Below are positions 1 to 7,188 of a DNA stretch of 9,024 nucleotides, in pieces. Under the pieces are notes generated by a model that did not search any database, was not told the origin of the DNA, and saw only the letters and a program-made list of their open reading frames with translations. Position 1 is the stretch's first letter. Every line of letters starts with the position of its first letter. The DNA lies in contig JABJKO010000146.1 in NCBI GenBank assembly GCA_018660305.1, positions 1 through 9,024 on the forward strand. The letters run 5' to 3'. The DNA comes from Rhodospirillaceae bacterium. Its GTDB lineage: Bacteria > Pseudomonadota > Alphaproteobacteria > MPNO01 > UBA2964. A program made the position numbers and the translations under genes.

Positions 1-33
1 CGCGCTAAAAGCATCTGGTAAGGTTAAACCGGA

Positions 34-62
34 CAGTCGTGGGCTCGACCCGGGGGTCCATG
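34..62. repeat. Probable dispersed intergenic repeat (single copy here)
   Basis: The core GGGCTCGACCCGGGGGTCCA (41-60) closely resembles a short GC-rich repeat, of the type TCCCGGGCTTGACCCGGGGATCCAT, that I recall as scattered between genes in many alphaproteobacterial genomes. Only one copy lies in this window, so repetition cannot be shown here; the call rests on recalled resemblance. The rest of bases 1-104 shows no gene I can support on either strand. Confidence 0.4.
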
Positions 63-104
63 TCAACATCTTCGGTGAAGGGAATTGCAGGGCAGTTCAC
101 ACAG

Positions 105-132
105 AAAAAGAGCGCCCCGCGAAGGGGCGCTC
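105..132 (-). terminator. Intrinsic terminator of the small heat-shock gene
   Basis: On the minus strand a perfect 9-bp GC-rich stem (GAGCGCCCC, 110-118, pairing with GGGGCGCTC, 124-132) encloses a 5-nt loop and is followed directly by TTTTT (109-105). It starts 36 bases after the hsp20 stop codon. No other terminator is visible between it and the xthA stop, so it may also end read-through transcripts from the upstream operon. Confidence 0.92.
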
Positions 133-167
133 AGGTTTCGGAGACGAACGTTCGGGAGGGGCGGCGG

Positions 168-623
168 TCAGGCCGCCTTCTGTTCGATGGATTTCGGGCC
201 GCTGCCGCTAATCTCGATTTGGCGCGGTTTTAGCGCCTCGGGCACTTCGCGCGCGAGATCGATATGGAGCAGGCCGTTTTCCAGATCGGCACCGACCACC
301 CGGATATGCTCGGCGAGCTGGAAACTGCGCTCGAAGGCCCGGCCGGCGATGCCACGATGAAGATAGGTCTGCTCTCCCTCGTCGGATTTGATCCTGCCCT
401 GGACAACAAGCGTGTTTTCCTTGGCGGTGATTTCGATGTCGTCGGGGCCGAAGCCGGCGACGGCCAGTGAAATCCGGTAGCTGTCCTCGCCCTGTTTCTC
501 GATGTTATAGGGCGGATAGCCGTCCGATTGGTCGGCGCCCTTCATGGCCGCTTCCATAAGCTGCGGCATGCGGTCGAAACCGACGGTGGAACGGAAAAGG
601 GGTGAAAAGTCGAATGTGCGCAT
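168..623 (-). CDS. ibpA: Small heat-shock protein, Hsp20/IbpA family (class A)
   Basis: This is an ATP-independent holdase chaperone that binds unfolding proteins in the cytoplasm, keeps them refoldable for DnaK/ClpB, and works as a large oligomer. The 151-residue product is close to E. coli IbpA in length and layout. The N-terminus MRTFDFSPLFRSTVGFDRM is typical of class A proteins, followed by GYPPYNIE (35-42). The alpha-crystallin domain covers about residues 38-138 and includes the SYRISLAVAGF strand, the ERSFQLAEHI block and the ENGLLHIDL block (residues 115-123). The C-terminal tail carries an I-x-I type motif (IEI, 136-138) that docks oligomers. A longer reading from 668 is possible, but the start at 623 is chosen because AAGGAGGA lies 7 nt upstream and homology begins exactly there. 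The gene has its own promoter, thermometer leader and terminator, so it is a monocistronic heat-shock unit. Choosing IbpA over a generic Hsp20 name is by similarity only. Confidence 0.95.
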   Translation of the reverse strand: MRTFDFSPLFRSTVGFDRMPQLMEAAMKGADQSDGYPPYNIEKQGEDSYRISLAVAGFGPDDIEITAKENTLVVQGRIKSDEGEQTYLHRGIAGRAFERSFQLAEHIRVVGADLENGLLHIDLAREVPEALKPRQIEISGSGPKSIEQKAA

Positions 624-626
624 AGC

Positions 627-717
627 GATATCCTCCTTGAGCAATATCGGGTGACGAACCCGCCACAATGGCCTGGTTCTTCTGGTTAAGATGAAGGCCC
701 GTCATCGGCGCCTTCAT
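627..717 (-). promoter_or_regulatory. ROSE-type RNA thermometer in the ibpA 5' leader
   Basis: The leader folds into three consecutive hairpins on the minus strand. The first is ATGAAGGC paired with GCCTTCAT (691-717). The second is GAACC with GGTTC, holding an inner GCCA/TGGC stem (656-679). The third (627-648) buries the ribosome binding site: GATA pairs with TATC, TTGCT pairs with the AGGA of the Shine-Dalgarno sequence, and one further C-G pair closes a 3-nt loop. TTGCT with its unpaired G opposite AGGA is the signature of ROSE (repression of heat-shock gene expression) elements, known from rhizobial and other proteobacterial small heat-shock genes. Expected behaviour is closed at normal temperature and opening on heat shock. 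The pairing is seen directly; function is inferred from the family. Confidence 0.88.
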
Positions 718-723
718 AGCTTA

Positions 724-751
724 ATTTGGGGTTTTGTGGCGGGAAATCAAG
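724..751 (-). promoter_or_regulatory. RpoH (sigma-32)-type heat-shock promoter for ibpA
   Basis: On the minus strand CTTGAT (751-746) is followed after 14 nt by CCCCAAAT (731-724). This fits the heat-shock sigma consensus CTTGAA, 13-15 nt, CCCCATNT with few mismatches. Transcription would start near 717-715, exactly where the first leader hairpin begins. The promoter lies between the xthA stop and ibpA, giving ibpA independent control. Confidence 0.75.
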
Positions 752-797
752 ACCCTGCCGGCAAATTCACGTGAGCGGATTTTCTTTTTTTTCAGGC

Positions 798-1583
798 CTA
801 TAGGTCGATATCGACCAGGACCGGTGCGTGATCCGACGGTTTCTCCCAGCCGCGCGCCTCGGTGAAAACCGACGCGCCCCGGAGCTTGTCCTCGAGGGGC
901 GGCGTGACCCAGATATGGTCCAGGCGCCGGCCGCGGTTGCTGCCGGGCCAGGTGCGGTTGCGGTAGCTCCACCAGCTATAGAGCGGCTCCTCCGGCGGCA
1001 CGAAAATACGGACCGCATCGATCCATTTGTGGGCCGCCATGACGCCGTTCAGGCCGTCGACTTCAACCGGCGTATGGCTGACTTCCTTGAGGAGCTGCTT
1101 GTGCGACCAGACATCGGTTTCCAGCGGCGCGATGTTGAGATCGCCCACCAGGATGCGGCCGGTGGAACGTTTCTCCCCGAACCAGTCTGTCATTTCTTCG
1201 AGAAAGGCCAGCTTGTGGGCGAACTTGTCGTTTTCGACCGGGTCCGGAATATCACCGCCGGCCGGGACATAGAAATTATGCAGCTCGGCGCCGCCGGGCA
1301 GCTTGGCGGCGATATGGCGGCAGTCGTCCTTGTCGCACCAACGGCGGCTGGTGACTTCCTTCAGCGGCACGCGGGACAGGATGGCGACGCCGTTATAGCT
1401 TTTCATGCCCCGGTACAGCAGATGGTCGAAGCCCAGCGCCCGGACGTCGATTTCGGGAAAATCCGCGTCCTGCACCTTGGTTTCCTGCAGACACATCACG
1501 TCGGGAGACAGGCTATGGACCAGACGTTTGAGCGTCGGCAGGCGAAGCCGCAACGAATTGATGTTCCAGGTAACGATACGCAT
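798..1583 (-). CDS. xthA: Exodeoxyribonuclease III / AP endonuclease
   Basis: This base-excision repair enzyme incises DNA 5' of abasic sites and has 3'-5' exonuclease and 3'-phosphatase activity, using a divalent metal. The 261-residue length is close to E. coli ExoIII (268). The endonuclease/exonuclease/phosphatase fold is complete: Asn7 in TWNIN, metal ligand Glu34 in CLQETK, Tyr105 in HNFYVPAGG, Asp148 and Asn150 in VGDLNIAP, Asp222 in RLDHIWV, and the catalytic Asp251-His252 in the terminal SDHAPV. Its start lies 2 bases after the stop of the upstream amidotransferase-like gene (TGACCATG), suggesting translational coupling; the Shine-Dalgarno is weak (GGTGAG about 12 nt upstream). It is the last gene of the ftsK-containing operon, and no terminator is visible immediately after its TAG stop. 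A RNase or phosphatase of the same fold is much less likely, given the full set of ExoIII residues. Confidence 0.95.
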   Translation of the reverse strand: MRIVTWNINSLRLRLPTLKRLVHSLSPDVMCLQETKVQDADFPEIDVRALGFDHLLYRGMKSYNGVAILSRVPLKEVTSRRWCDKDDCRHIAAKLPGGAELHNFYVPAGGDIPDPVENDKFAHKLAFLEEMTDWFGEKRSTGRILVGDLNIAPLETDVWSHKQLLKEVSHTPVEVDGLNGVMAAHKWIDAVRIFVPPEEPLYSWWSYRNRTWPGSNRGRRLDHIWVTPPLEDKLRGASVFTEARGWEKPSDHAPVLVDIDL

Positions 1584-1585
1584 GG

Positions 1586-2383
1586 TCAGGGAATTCTCAC
1601 CGGCCCCTTCGCGCAGGCATGGGCCCGCGCGGCGTCACCGAAGGCCTCGAACAGCCGGCGCGACAGGGGATGGTTTTCGATATCCCACTCGGCATGCCAC
1701 TGGACGCCAATCGCCAGCCCCTTGGATCCTTCGAGCCGGACCGCTTCGACGACGTTATCGGGGGACACGGCCTCCACCACGAATCCGTCGGCCGGCCGGT
1801 CGATGCCCTGGCCGTGGAGTGAATTGACCATGACCTCCTCTTCGCCGACGAGTTCCGACAGCAGGCCGCCGGGGGTCAAGTTGATGGGGTGGCGCAACGC
1901 CATCTTTTCGGCCTGCGTGTCCACGTCGCGGCGCATGCGATGATCCATCTTGTCGGGCAGCAAATGCAGCCGGTAATGCAGCGTGCCGCCCAGCGCCACA
2001 TTCATCTCCTGGATGCCGCGGCAGATTCCGAAGACCGGTACACCGTGCTCGACACAGGCCCGGATCAGCGGCAGCACGGTGCCGTCGCGGCCGGGATCGA
2101 CAACTTCGTCGTCGGGAAAATCTGGGCCGTCGTAATGGTGGGGCTCCACATTGGCGCGTCCGCCCGGCAGCAACAGCCCGTCGAGGCGCTCGGCATAGAC
2201 CTGCACATCCAACAGATCCGATAGGGAGGGGATGGCCACCGGCATGACGCCGGAGCCGTGAATGGCCGAGCGCAAATACTTGTCGCTGGTGGTGTGCAGG
2301 GGGAACCGGTTGGGATTGTCGGTCGAATAACTCGACGCGACTCCGACGAAAGGGATAGGGCCCGCTGGTGAATCCTTTGGCAT
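1586..2383 (-). CDS. Class I glutamine amidotransferase-like hydrolase (peptidase C26, PuuD-like)
   Basis: The 265-residue protein belongs to the gamma-glutamyl hydrolase / gamma-glutamyl-GABA hydrolase family, which cleaves gamma-glutamyl amide bonds by a Cys-His-Glu triad. Visible features are LLLPGGRANVEP (70-81), the nucleophile elbow FGICRGIQEMNVALGG with Cys121, NSLHGQGID (187-195), and VQWHAEW with His230 and Glu232. No signal peptide is present, so it acts in the cytoplasm. In E. coli PuuD this activity releases GABA during putrescine breakdown, but no other Puu genes are here, so the true substrate (gamma-Glu-GABA, gamma-glutamyl peptides or similar) is open. It sits 55 bases after lolA and 2 bases before xthA, as part of the operon. 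The ATG at 2383 has no clear Shine-Dalgarno and lies just below a stable hairpin (2399-2415); no better in-frame start is apparent. Family is secure; the substrate is not. Confidence 0.88.
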   Translation of the reverse strand: MPKDSPAGPIPFVGVASSYSTDNPNRFPLHTTSDKYLRSAIHGSGVMPVAIPSLSDLLDVQVYAERLDGLLLPGGRANVEPHHYDGPDFPDDEVVDPGRDGTVLPLIRACVEHGVPVFGICRGIQEMNVALGGTLHYRLHLLPDKMDHRMRRDVDTQAEKMALRHPINLTPGGLLSELVGEEEVMVNSLHGQGIDRPADGFVVEAVSPDNVVEAVRLEGSKGLAIGVQWHAEWDIENHPLSRRLFEAFGDAARAHACAKGPVRIP

Positions 2384-2398
2384 GGTATGTGGCTATCA

Positions 2399-2415
2399 CG
2401 ACGGCCCCGCCGTCG
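2399..2415 (-). promoter_or_regulatory. Perfect hairpin just upstream of the C26 hydrolase start
   Basis: CGACGGC (2399-2405) and GCCGTCG (2409-2415) form a perfect 7-bp GC-rich stem with a 3-nt loop, ending 15 nt before the ATG at 2383. No U-tract follows on either strand, so it is not a standard terminator. It occupies the lolA-hydrolase spacer near where a ribosome binding site would lie. It could modulate translation or act as an mRNA processing or stability element; that role is inference. Confidence 0.45.
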
Positions 2416-2438
2416 CAAGCGGGAGAGGATCGAGGCGG

Positions 2439-3068
2439 CTATTCCTGCGGGTCCCGGGCCCAGTCCGGGGCGTCGAACACGAACGTCCTTCTGGCAATCT
2501 GCTTGTTTATGTCCGGCCCGATCAGGGTGACGGTGGTCTCGATGCCCTGCCCGTCGATCACCGTCCAGCCGCGCAGGGAAACAGGTGCTTCCGTAAGGGT
2601 GACGATGAGTCGGCCGAGATCGGACTCGTCGGTCTGGGCCAGATGCAGATTGATGGTGCCGCGCCGCCGGGTCAGGCGTTTGACCGTGACATCGCCGGAC
2701 AGGCTGATTTTGTCCTGCAGCAGAAACCCGGCGGGTGTCGCGCTGAGCGGTAGCCGGTTTACCTCTTTGAGCTCCTGATCCACATAGGTCAGCCAGGTCC
2801 CATCGGCAAAAATTTGCAGCGGTGTCGGCGGCCTGTAATCGATGCGCATATTGCCCGGCCGCTGCAGGTACAGCGTCCCCTCGGCCACCCCGCCGTTGGT
2901 GGATGTCTGGACAAAGCCCGAGCGCAGGGTGCGCACGCTGTTCAGATAGTTCTCCAGCCGGGCGATTTCCGCGGGATCGACTGTCTGGGCCTGAATTTTC
3001 TGGGCCTGAGAGGGCGTCACCGCCCAGGCGGCCAGGACCGCGCCCATCAGGAAAAACCAGCTTCTCAT
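2439..3068 (-). CDS. lolA: Outer-membrane lipoprotein carrier protein LolA
   Basis: LolA is the periplasmic chaperone that takes triacylated lipoproteins from the LolCDE transporter in the inner membrane and hands them to the outer-membrane acceptor. The 209-residue precursor begins with a signal peptide (MRSW, then a hydrophobic stretch to about residue 17), with a likely cut after SQA at residue 22, leaving a 187-residue mature protein. The family pattern follows: SGFVQTSTNGGVAEGTLYLQ, the RPGNMRIDY block (70-78), FADGTWLTYVDQELKEVNRLPL, and a C-terminal half of beta strands that completes the open barrel. Length matches the family. It begins 55 bases after the ftsK stop with no terminator between, and the ftsK–lolA pairing is widely conserved in proteobacteria. 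No strong Shine-Dalgarno precedes the ATG; this start is chosen because it opens directly into a well-formed signal peptide. Confidence 0.94.
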   Translation of the reverse strand: MRSWFFLMGAVLAAWAVTPSQAQKIQAQTVDPAEIARLENYLNSVRTLRSGFVQTSTNGGVAEGTLYLQRPGNMRIDYRPPTPLQIFADGTWLTYVDQELKEVNRLPLSATPAGFLLQDKISLSGDVTVKRLTRRRGTINLHLAQTDESDLGRLIVTLTEAPVSLRGWTVIDGQGIETTVTLIGPDINKQIARRTFVFDAPDWARDPQE

Positions 3069-3123
3069 GTCGGCAACGCTGGGCCGGCATTATGGCGCCA
3101 ATGAGGCGGGCCGTGGCCGACCC

Positions 3124-5553
3124 TCACTGGAGGGGGTCTTCGATACTACGCGCCAGGACTTCGCGTTTGCCCACATGGTTGGCGCGGCTGACCACGCCTT
3201 CGGCCTCCATGCGCTCGATGATGCGGGCCGCCCGGTTGTAGCCGATCTGCAGATGACGCTGGACGAAGCTCGTCGATGCCTTGCGTTCGCGGCACACCAG
3301 GGCGACGGCCTGATCGTAGAGCGCATCGTCGCCGCCGCCGCTGCTGGTCACGACACCGCCCACCGGCGCATCGGGGTCTTCTTCGGTGATATCCTCGAGA
3401 TATTCGGGCCTGCCCTGGGTCTTCAGGAAACCCACCAGCTGCTCCACTTCTTCGTCGGTCACCAGGGGGCCGTGCACGCGGGTGATCCGCCCGCCGCCGG
3501 CCATATAGAGCATGTCGCCCTGCCCCAATAGCTGTTCGGCGCCGGCTTCACCCAGGATCGTCCGGCTGTCGATCTTCGACGTCACCTGGAAGCTGACCCG
3601 GGTCGGGAAGTTGGCCTTGATGGTTCCGGTGATGACATCGACCGAGGGCCGCTGGGTGGCCATGATCAGGTGAATGCCGGCGGCGCGCGCCATCTGTGCG
3701 ATGCGCTGGACCGAGCCTTCGACCTCCTTGCCCGCCACCAGCATCAGATCGGCCATCTCGTCGACGATCATGACGATAAAGGGCAGTGGCGTCATATCGA
3801 GCGGCTGTTCCTCATAGACCGGCTCGCCGCTATCGGCGTCGAAGCCGGTCTGGACCGTGCGGGTCAGGACCTCGCCGGTGCGTGTTGCCTCCTCGAGGCG
3901 TGCGTTGTAACCGGCGATATTGCGGACACCGAGGGTCGACATGGCACGGTAGCGCTGTTCCATTTCGCGCACCGTCCAGCGCAGCGCGACCACCGCCTTC
4001 TTCGGATCGGTGACCACGGGACACAGCAAATGGGGGATGCCGTCATAGACCGACAGCTCCAGCATCTTGGGATCGATCATCACCAGCCGGCACTTTTCCG
4101 GCGGCAGATGGTAGAGCAGCGAGGCGATCATGGTGTTGATGGCCACCGACTTGCCCGACCCGGTGGTGCCGGCGATCAGGAGGTGGGGCATGCGGGTGAG
4201 GTCGGCGATGACGGGCGTGCCACCAATATCCTTGCCCAGCACCAGAGACAGTTTCGAACTGGTGCGTTCATAGGCCTCGGAAGACAGAAGCTCCCGCAAC
4301 GATACGATTTCCCGATCGGCGTTGGGAAGCTCGATGCCCATGACCGTCCGGCCCGGTATCACGGCGATGCGGACGGAGATGGCGCTCATGGACCGGGCGA
4401 CATCGTCGGCCAGCCCGATCACGCGGGACGATTTAATTCCCGGCGCCGGTTCGAACTCATAGAGCGTGACCACCGGGCCCGGCCTGACTTTGACCACTTC
4501 GCCCTGGACCCCGAAATCTTCCAGCACCGATTCCAGAAGCCTCGCATTCTCCGCCAGTGAATCGGCATCCGTCCGCCCGTTGGCGCGGTTCATGGGAATT
4601 GATTCCAGAAGATCAAGCGAGGGCAGGACGTACTCGTCCGTCGGACCGAGGTCGAGCGCTTTCTGGCGGGCCGCTTCGGCGCGCTTGCCGAGGGTTGGGC
4701 TGCTGCTTTTGGGGGCGACCAGGTTTTCCTTGCTCGACCGGAGAGCCCGCATGGGCGGCGGCTCCCGGCGGTTGGATCTCATTGTTGCAGGTGCGGGCTG
4801 GGCCGCCGGACCCATCGTCCGGTCGGCGGCAAGCACCGGTTCCCGCCGTCGCCAAAGCGCCCTGCTGCTGCGGGCGGTCTTCATCGACCACCGGCCAAGG
4901 CGGAGGCTCAGGCGACCACCGGCGGCGGCGGACCGGGCGCTATGATGCCCCAGCCACAGGAGCCATTGTCCCAGCTGCCGCCATTCGGCGGCGCTGAAGC
5001 CTAGGGCGCCCACCAGGGCGGCGATTGCCAGCAGGGTGCCGGCGAGCGCCACAAGCGGTGCATCGATGGCGGCCACCCGGCCAATCCATGTGGTCGCCTG
5101 GATCAGCAGCATATCGCCGGTTATGCCGCCATATCCCGCATTGAGGATCCATCCTTTGCCGGCCTCGGGGCTGGCGAGTGCCAAAGCGGCGAGCAAAAGG
5201 GCGATGGGCACCAGTGAAATCCGCAGCCACAAACGGGCGAGGCCGCGGTGACTTCCGATACGCCAACCCCATGCCAGCAGAATTATGGGCAGGAGCCAGG
5301 CCGCCAGCCCCATGGTCTGCATCAGGATGTCCGCGGTGGAGGCGCCGGCCCCACCCAACCAGTTGCGCGCCGCAATCTCGGTCGCCGCATTGAGGGACGG
5401 GTCCCCCGGATGGTAGCTCAGCAGCGCCAGCGCGACGGCACAACCCAGCAGCGCCACGGCGATACCGGCGATCTCGATCGTTCGCCGCTGGGCGAAGGCG
5501 ACGACCGCCGGCGGCAGCAGCGTTGATTTTGTTGCATTTGCGGGGCTCGCCAT
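3124..5553 (-). CDS. ftsK: DNA translocase FtsK
   Basis: FtsK is the septum-anchored double-stranded DNA pump that clears the closing septum and activates XerCD recombination at dif to resolve chromosome dimers. The 809-residue protein has an N-terminal membrane region with about four transmembrane segments (roughly 28-48, 75-97, 109-127 and 164-186). A short Arg/Ala/Pro-rich linker runs to about 300. The motor follows, with alpha/beta parts: [15 protein letters not shown] (335-349), Walker A GTTGSGKS (462-469), [18 protein letters not shown], Walker B FIVMIVDE (592-599) and [14 protein letters not shown] (630-643). The winged-helix gamma domain (about 743-805) reads DNA polarity sequences (KOPS in E. 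coli) and contains [21 protein letters not shown]. The linker is far shorter than in E. coli FtsK (1329 aa), a compact form common outside gammaproteobacteria. The start at 5553 has an excellent AGGAGG 5 nt upstream. It lies 13 bases after the aminotransferase stop, in the same operon. Confidence 0.97.
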   Translation of the reverse strand: MASPANATKSTLLPPAVVAFAQRRTIEIAGIAVALLGCAVALALLSYHPGDPSLNAATEIAARNWLGGAGASTADILMQTMGLAAWLLPIILLAWGWRIGSHRGLARLWLRISLVPIALLLAALALASPEAGKGWILNAGYGGITGDMLLIQATTWIGRVAAIDAPLVALAGTLLAIAALVGALGFSAAEWRQLGQWLLWLGHHSARSAAAGGRLSLRLGRWSMKTARSSRALWRRREPVLAADRTMGPAAQPAPATMRSNRREPPPMRALRSSKENLVAPKSSSPTLGKRAEAARQKALDLGPTDEYVLPSLDLLESIPMNRANGRTDADSLAENARLLESVLEDFGVQGEVVKVRPGPVVTLYEFEPAPGIKSSRVIGLADDVARSMSAISVRIAVIPGRTVMGIELPNADREIVSLRELLSSEAYERTSSKLSLVLGKDIGGTPVIADLTRMPHLLIAGTTGSGKSVAINTMIASLLYHLPPEKCRLVMIDPKMLELSVYDGIPHLLCPVVTDPKKAVVALRWTVREMEQRYRAMSTLGVRNIAGYNARLEEATRTGEVLTRTVQTGFDADSGEPVYEEQPLDMTPLPFIVMIVDEMADLMLVAGKEVEGSVQRIAQMARAAGIHLIMATQRPSVDVITGTIKANFPTRVSFQVTSKIDSRTILGEAGAEQLLGQGDMLYMAGGGRITRVHGPLVTDEEVEQLVGFLKTQGRPEYLEDITEEDPDAPVGGVVTSSGGGDDALYDQAVALVCRERKASTSFVQRHLQIGYNRAARIIERMEAEGVVSRANHVGKREVLARSIEDPLQ

Positions 5554-5566
5554 ACGCGCCTCCTGA

Positions 5567-6757
5567 TTACAATGTTGTGCTCAGGCGCTGCAGCGCCTGT
5601 TCGGTTGTTTCCAGATCGTGTACCAGGGCACAGCGGATATAGCCGGCTCCGGGGTTCTGTCCCTGCGCGTCGGTTTTTGCAAGATATATTCCGGGTATGA
5701 CCCGCATGGCTGCTTCCTGCCAGAGCCTGAGGGCGGCCGCCTCGCCGTCTTCCACATCGAGCCAAAGATAGAACCCGCCAGCGGGCCGGTAATAACCGTA
5801 CCTGCCGGTCAGAAATTTATCGGCCAGGTCGAATTTCTGGCGGTATTGCGCCCGGTTTTGCTCCACATGGGCTTCATCCTGCCAGAGCGCCGTCGCCGCC
5901 GCCAAAAGCGGCAGCGGCGGAGGAGAGCCGCCGTAATCGCGTACCCGTTTGAAACTGCTGATCAATTCCGGATCACCGGCCACGAAGCCCGAGCGAAGCC
6001 CGGGCACGCTGGAGCGCTTGGACAGCGAGTTGAACACCAGCACATTATCCAGCGAGCCGCCCAGAGCGGCACAGGCCGCCATGCCGCCGGGGGGCGGGGT
6101 ATCGCCATAGATTTCGCTGTAGCATTCGTCGAACAGGACGACAAACCCGCGCTCCCGCGCCAGTTTGATGAGGCCGGTCAGCGTCTCAAGCGAGGCCACG
6201 GTGCCCTGGGGATTGGCGGGCGAACAGTAATAAGCCAGCGCCGTGCGGTCCAAAATCTCGGAATCGAGGGATCCGAATTCCGGTAAAAATCCGGTTTCCG
6301 CCGTCGCCGGAACGAAGACCGGTTCCGCACCCGACAGGGCGGCGGCACCGAGATAGACCTGATAAAACGGGTTCGGCATCAACACCGCCGGCTGTCGGCC
6401 GCGTACTTTTTCCGGCACGGCGGTCAGCGCGATCATAAACAACGCCTCGCGGGTTCCGGATACCGGAATGACGCTGGAATCCGCGTCCAGCATGTCCGCC
6501 GGAAGGGCGTAACGCTTCGTGAGCCAGTCCCCGACGGTGCTGCGGAATTCCGGCGTTCCCCAGACCGGCGGGTATCGTCCCCACAAATCGGCGGAGGCGG
6601 CGATGGTCTCTTTGACCATGTCAGGCGGCTGGTGCTGCGGTTCGCCCAGCGCCAGGGATATGAGCGGGAGGTTGACGCGCGGCGTGTGCGAATCAAGCAG
6701 GGCCCGCAATCGGTCGAACGGATAGTCGCCGATTCGGTCAAGCCGATCATTGATCAT
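5567..6757 (-). CDS. dapC: Class I/II PLP-dependent aminotransferase, DapC-like (succinyldiaminopimelate transaminase)
   Basis: This 396-residue fold-type I aminotransferase is most like DapC. DapC transfers an amino group from glutamate to N-succinyl-2-amino-6-ketopimelate in the succinylase route to meso-diaminopimelate and lysine. Seen in the sequence are [12 protein letters not shown] (34-45), the phosphate-site region VSGTREALF (99-107), Asn182 in CSPANPQG, Asp210 and Tyr213 in [12 protein letters not shown], the Schiff-base lysine Lys247 in [17 protein letters not shown], and the carboxylate-binding Arg375 in GYIRCAL. The block [19 protein letters not shown] is, from memory, characteristic of the DapC branch. 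It is the first gene of the operon and ends 13 bases before ftsK, which would link diaminopimelate supply for the cell wall with division. The start at 6757 lacks a strong Shine-Dalgarno. Family is certain; the exact substrate (DapC versus another aminotransferase) is probable rather than proven. Confidence 0.85.
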   Translation of the reverse strand: MINDRLDRIGDYPFDRLRALLDSHTPRVNLPLISLALGEPQHQPPDMVKETIAASADLWGRYPPVWGTPEFRSTVGDWLTKRYALPADMLDADSSVIPVSGTREALFMIALTAVPEKVRGRQPAVLMPNPFYQVYLGAAALSGAEPVFVPATAETGFLPEFGSLDSEILDRTALAYYCSPANPQGTVASLETLTGLIKLARERGFVVLFDECYSEIYGDTPPPGGMAACAALGGSLDNVLVFNSLSKRSSVPGLRSGFVAGDPELISSFKRVRDYGGSPPPLPLLAAATALWQDEAHVEQNRAQYRQKFDLADKFLTGRYGYYRPAGGFYLWLDVEDGEAAALRLWQEAAMRVIPGIYLAKTDAQGQNPGAGYIRCALVHDLETTEQALQRLSTTL

Positions 6758-6817
6758 AGCTGATTTTCTTCACCCACTGGTGTTACGACACACCACAACG
6801 CCCCAGAAAACAACGAA

Positions 6818-6847
6818 ATATTAACGCCAATCCGTCGCCCGATACAA
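6818..6847 (-). promoter_or_regulatory. Candidate sigma-70 promoter for the dapC–ftsK–lolA–xthA operon
   Basis: On the minus strand TTGTAT (6847-6842) and TAATAT (6823-6818) are 18 nt apart, each matching 4 of 6 consensus positions. They sit in the most AT-rich part of the 242-base gap between the upstream terminator and the aminotransferase start, about 60 nt before the ATG. A promoter is expected here; this exact pair is a weak pick. Confidence 0.35.
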
Positions 6848-6890
6848 GCATTTGTCGTCATGGCGCCCGCCGTTATGGCCGGTTCCTTGG

Positions 6891-6910
6891 ATTATTGGCA
6901 ATTATTGGCG
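6891..6910. repeat. Two tandem 10-bp units ahead of the operon promoter
   Basis: ATTATTGGCA (6891-6900) is followed at once by ATTATTGGCG (6901-6910), a two-copy direct repeat differing only in the last base. It lies between the terminator of the amtB unit and the candidate promoter, about one helical turn per unit, so it could be a regulator site; it may also be chance. Confidence 0.4.
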
Positions 6911-6919
6911 GTTTTGAAC

Positions 6920-6958
6920 AAAAAAAGAGGCCGGGGCGCCCCTATGGGAACCCCGGCC
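6920..6958 (-). terminator. Intrinsic terminator of the porin–glnK–amtB operon
   Basis: On the minus strand GGCCGGGG (6958-6951) pairs with CCCCGGCC (6936-6929) in a perfect 8-bp stem, with an internal CCC/GGG pairing in its loop. TC and then seven T follow (6926-6920). It lies 41 bases past the stop of the small gene at 7000 and separates the nitrogen operon from the ftsK operon. Confidence 0.92.
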
Positions 6959-6999
6959 GGTTAGGCGGTTGATGAGCCGAAAGATTCGGTGAGCAGGGT

Positions 7000-7184
7000 T
7001 CAGGCAGCCGGCGCCAGCTGTGGGCGACGCCCGGTCGGCCGCGCCCTGTCAGGCATGGTCTTGGCCCTAGTCGAACCGGCGCCCGCCCGGCCTGCCGACC
7101 AGACCTTGCGCTGTGCATCGATCGCCCGTGCTTTTACGCGGCGCGCGATTTGCGCCCGGTTCAGATAATCGGCTGCCAATTTGG

Positions 7185-7188
<4 letters not shown>
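7000..7188 (-). CDS. Small basic hypothetical protein coupled to amtB
   Basis: I do not recognise this 62-residue product. It has no transmembrane segment or signal peptide. The first half (about residues 1-32, MTKLAADYLNRAQIARRVKA and onward) looks helical and amphipathic with many Arg/Lys; the second half is Gly/Ala/Pro/Arg-rich and probably disordered. The protein is strongly basic overall. Support for real translation: its ATG overlaps the amtB stop as ATGA (7185-7188), GGAG lies 10 nt upstream (7199-7202), and the transcription terminator sits just after its stop. This suggests it is the last gene of the glnK–amtB operon. Being short, it could still be a chance open frame in the 3' end of the transcript. 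A role in nitrogen control or nucleic-acid binding would be guesswork. Confidence 0.6.

Noticed and set aside
1..104. Open reading on the plus strand from the left edge
   Set aside because: The frame crosses the ibpA terminator into antisense of ibpA and gives no recognisable protein; it is not supportable as a partial gene.
781..792. T-rich run on the plus strand as a possible terminator
   Set aside because: No stable stem precedes it on the plus strand and no plus-strand gene ends there. On the minus strand it reads as A residues, so it cannot terminate xthA.
803..816. Perfect 14-bp palindrome GGTCGATATCGACC
   Set aside because: It lies inside the xthA C-terminal codons (VDIDL). No repeat or promoter context is present, so chance and coding constraint are sufficient explanations.
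828..1943. 371-codon open frame on the plus strand
   Set aside because: It runs antisense across xthA and the C26 hydrolase, whose active-site residues are intact. Its product has no recognisable motif; long antisense frames are common in GC-rich coding DNA.
2065..3090. 341-codon frame on the minus strand overlapping lolA and the C26 hydrolase
   Set aside because: It is an out-of-frame reading of two well-supported genes, rich in Arg/Pro/Ala, typical of a shifted GC-rich frame.
3670..4560. 296-codon open frame on the plus strand
   Set aside because: It is antisense to the conserved FtsK motor domain, with low-complexity composition and no family signature.
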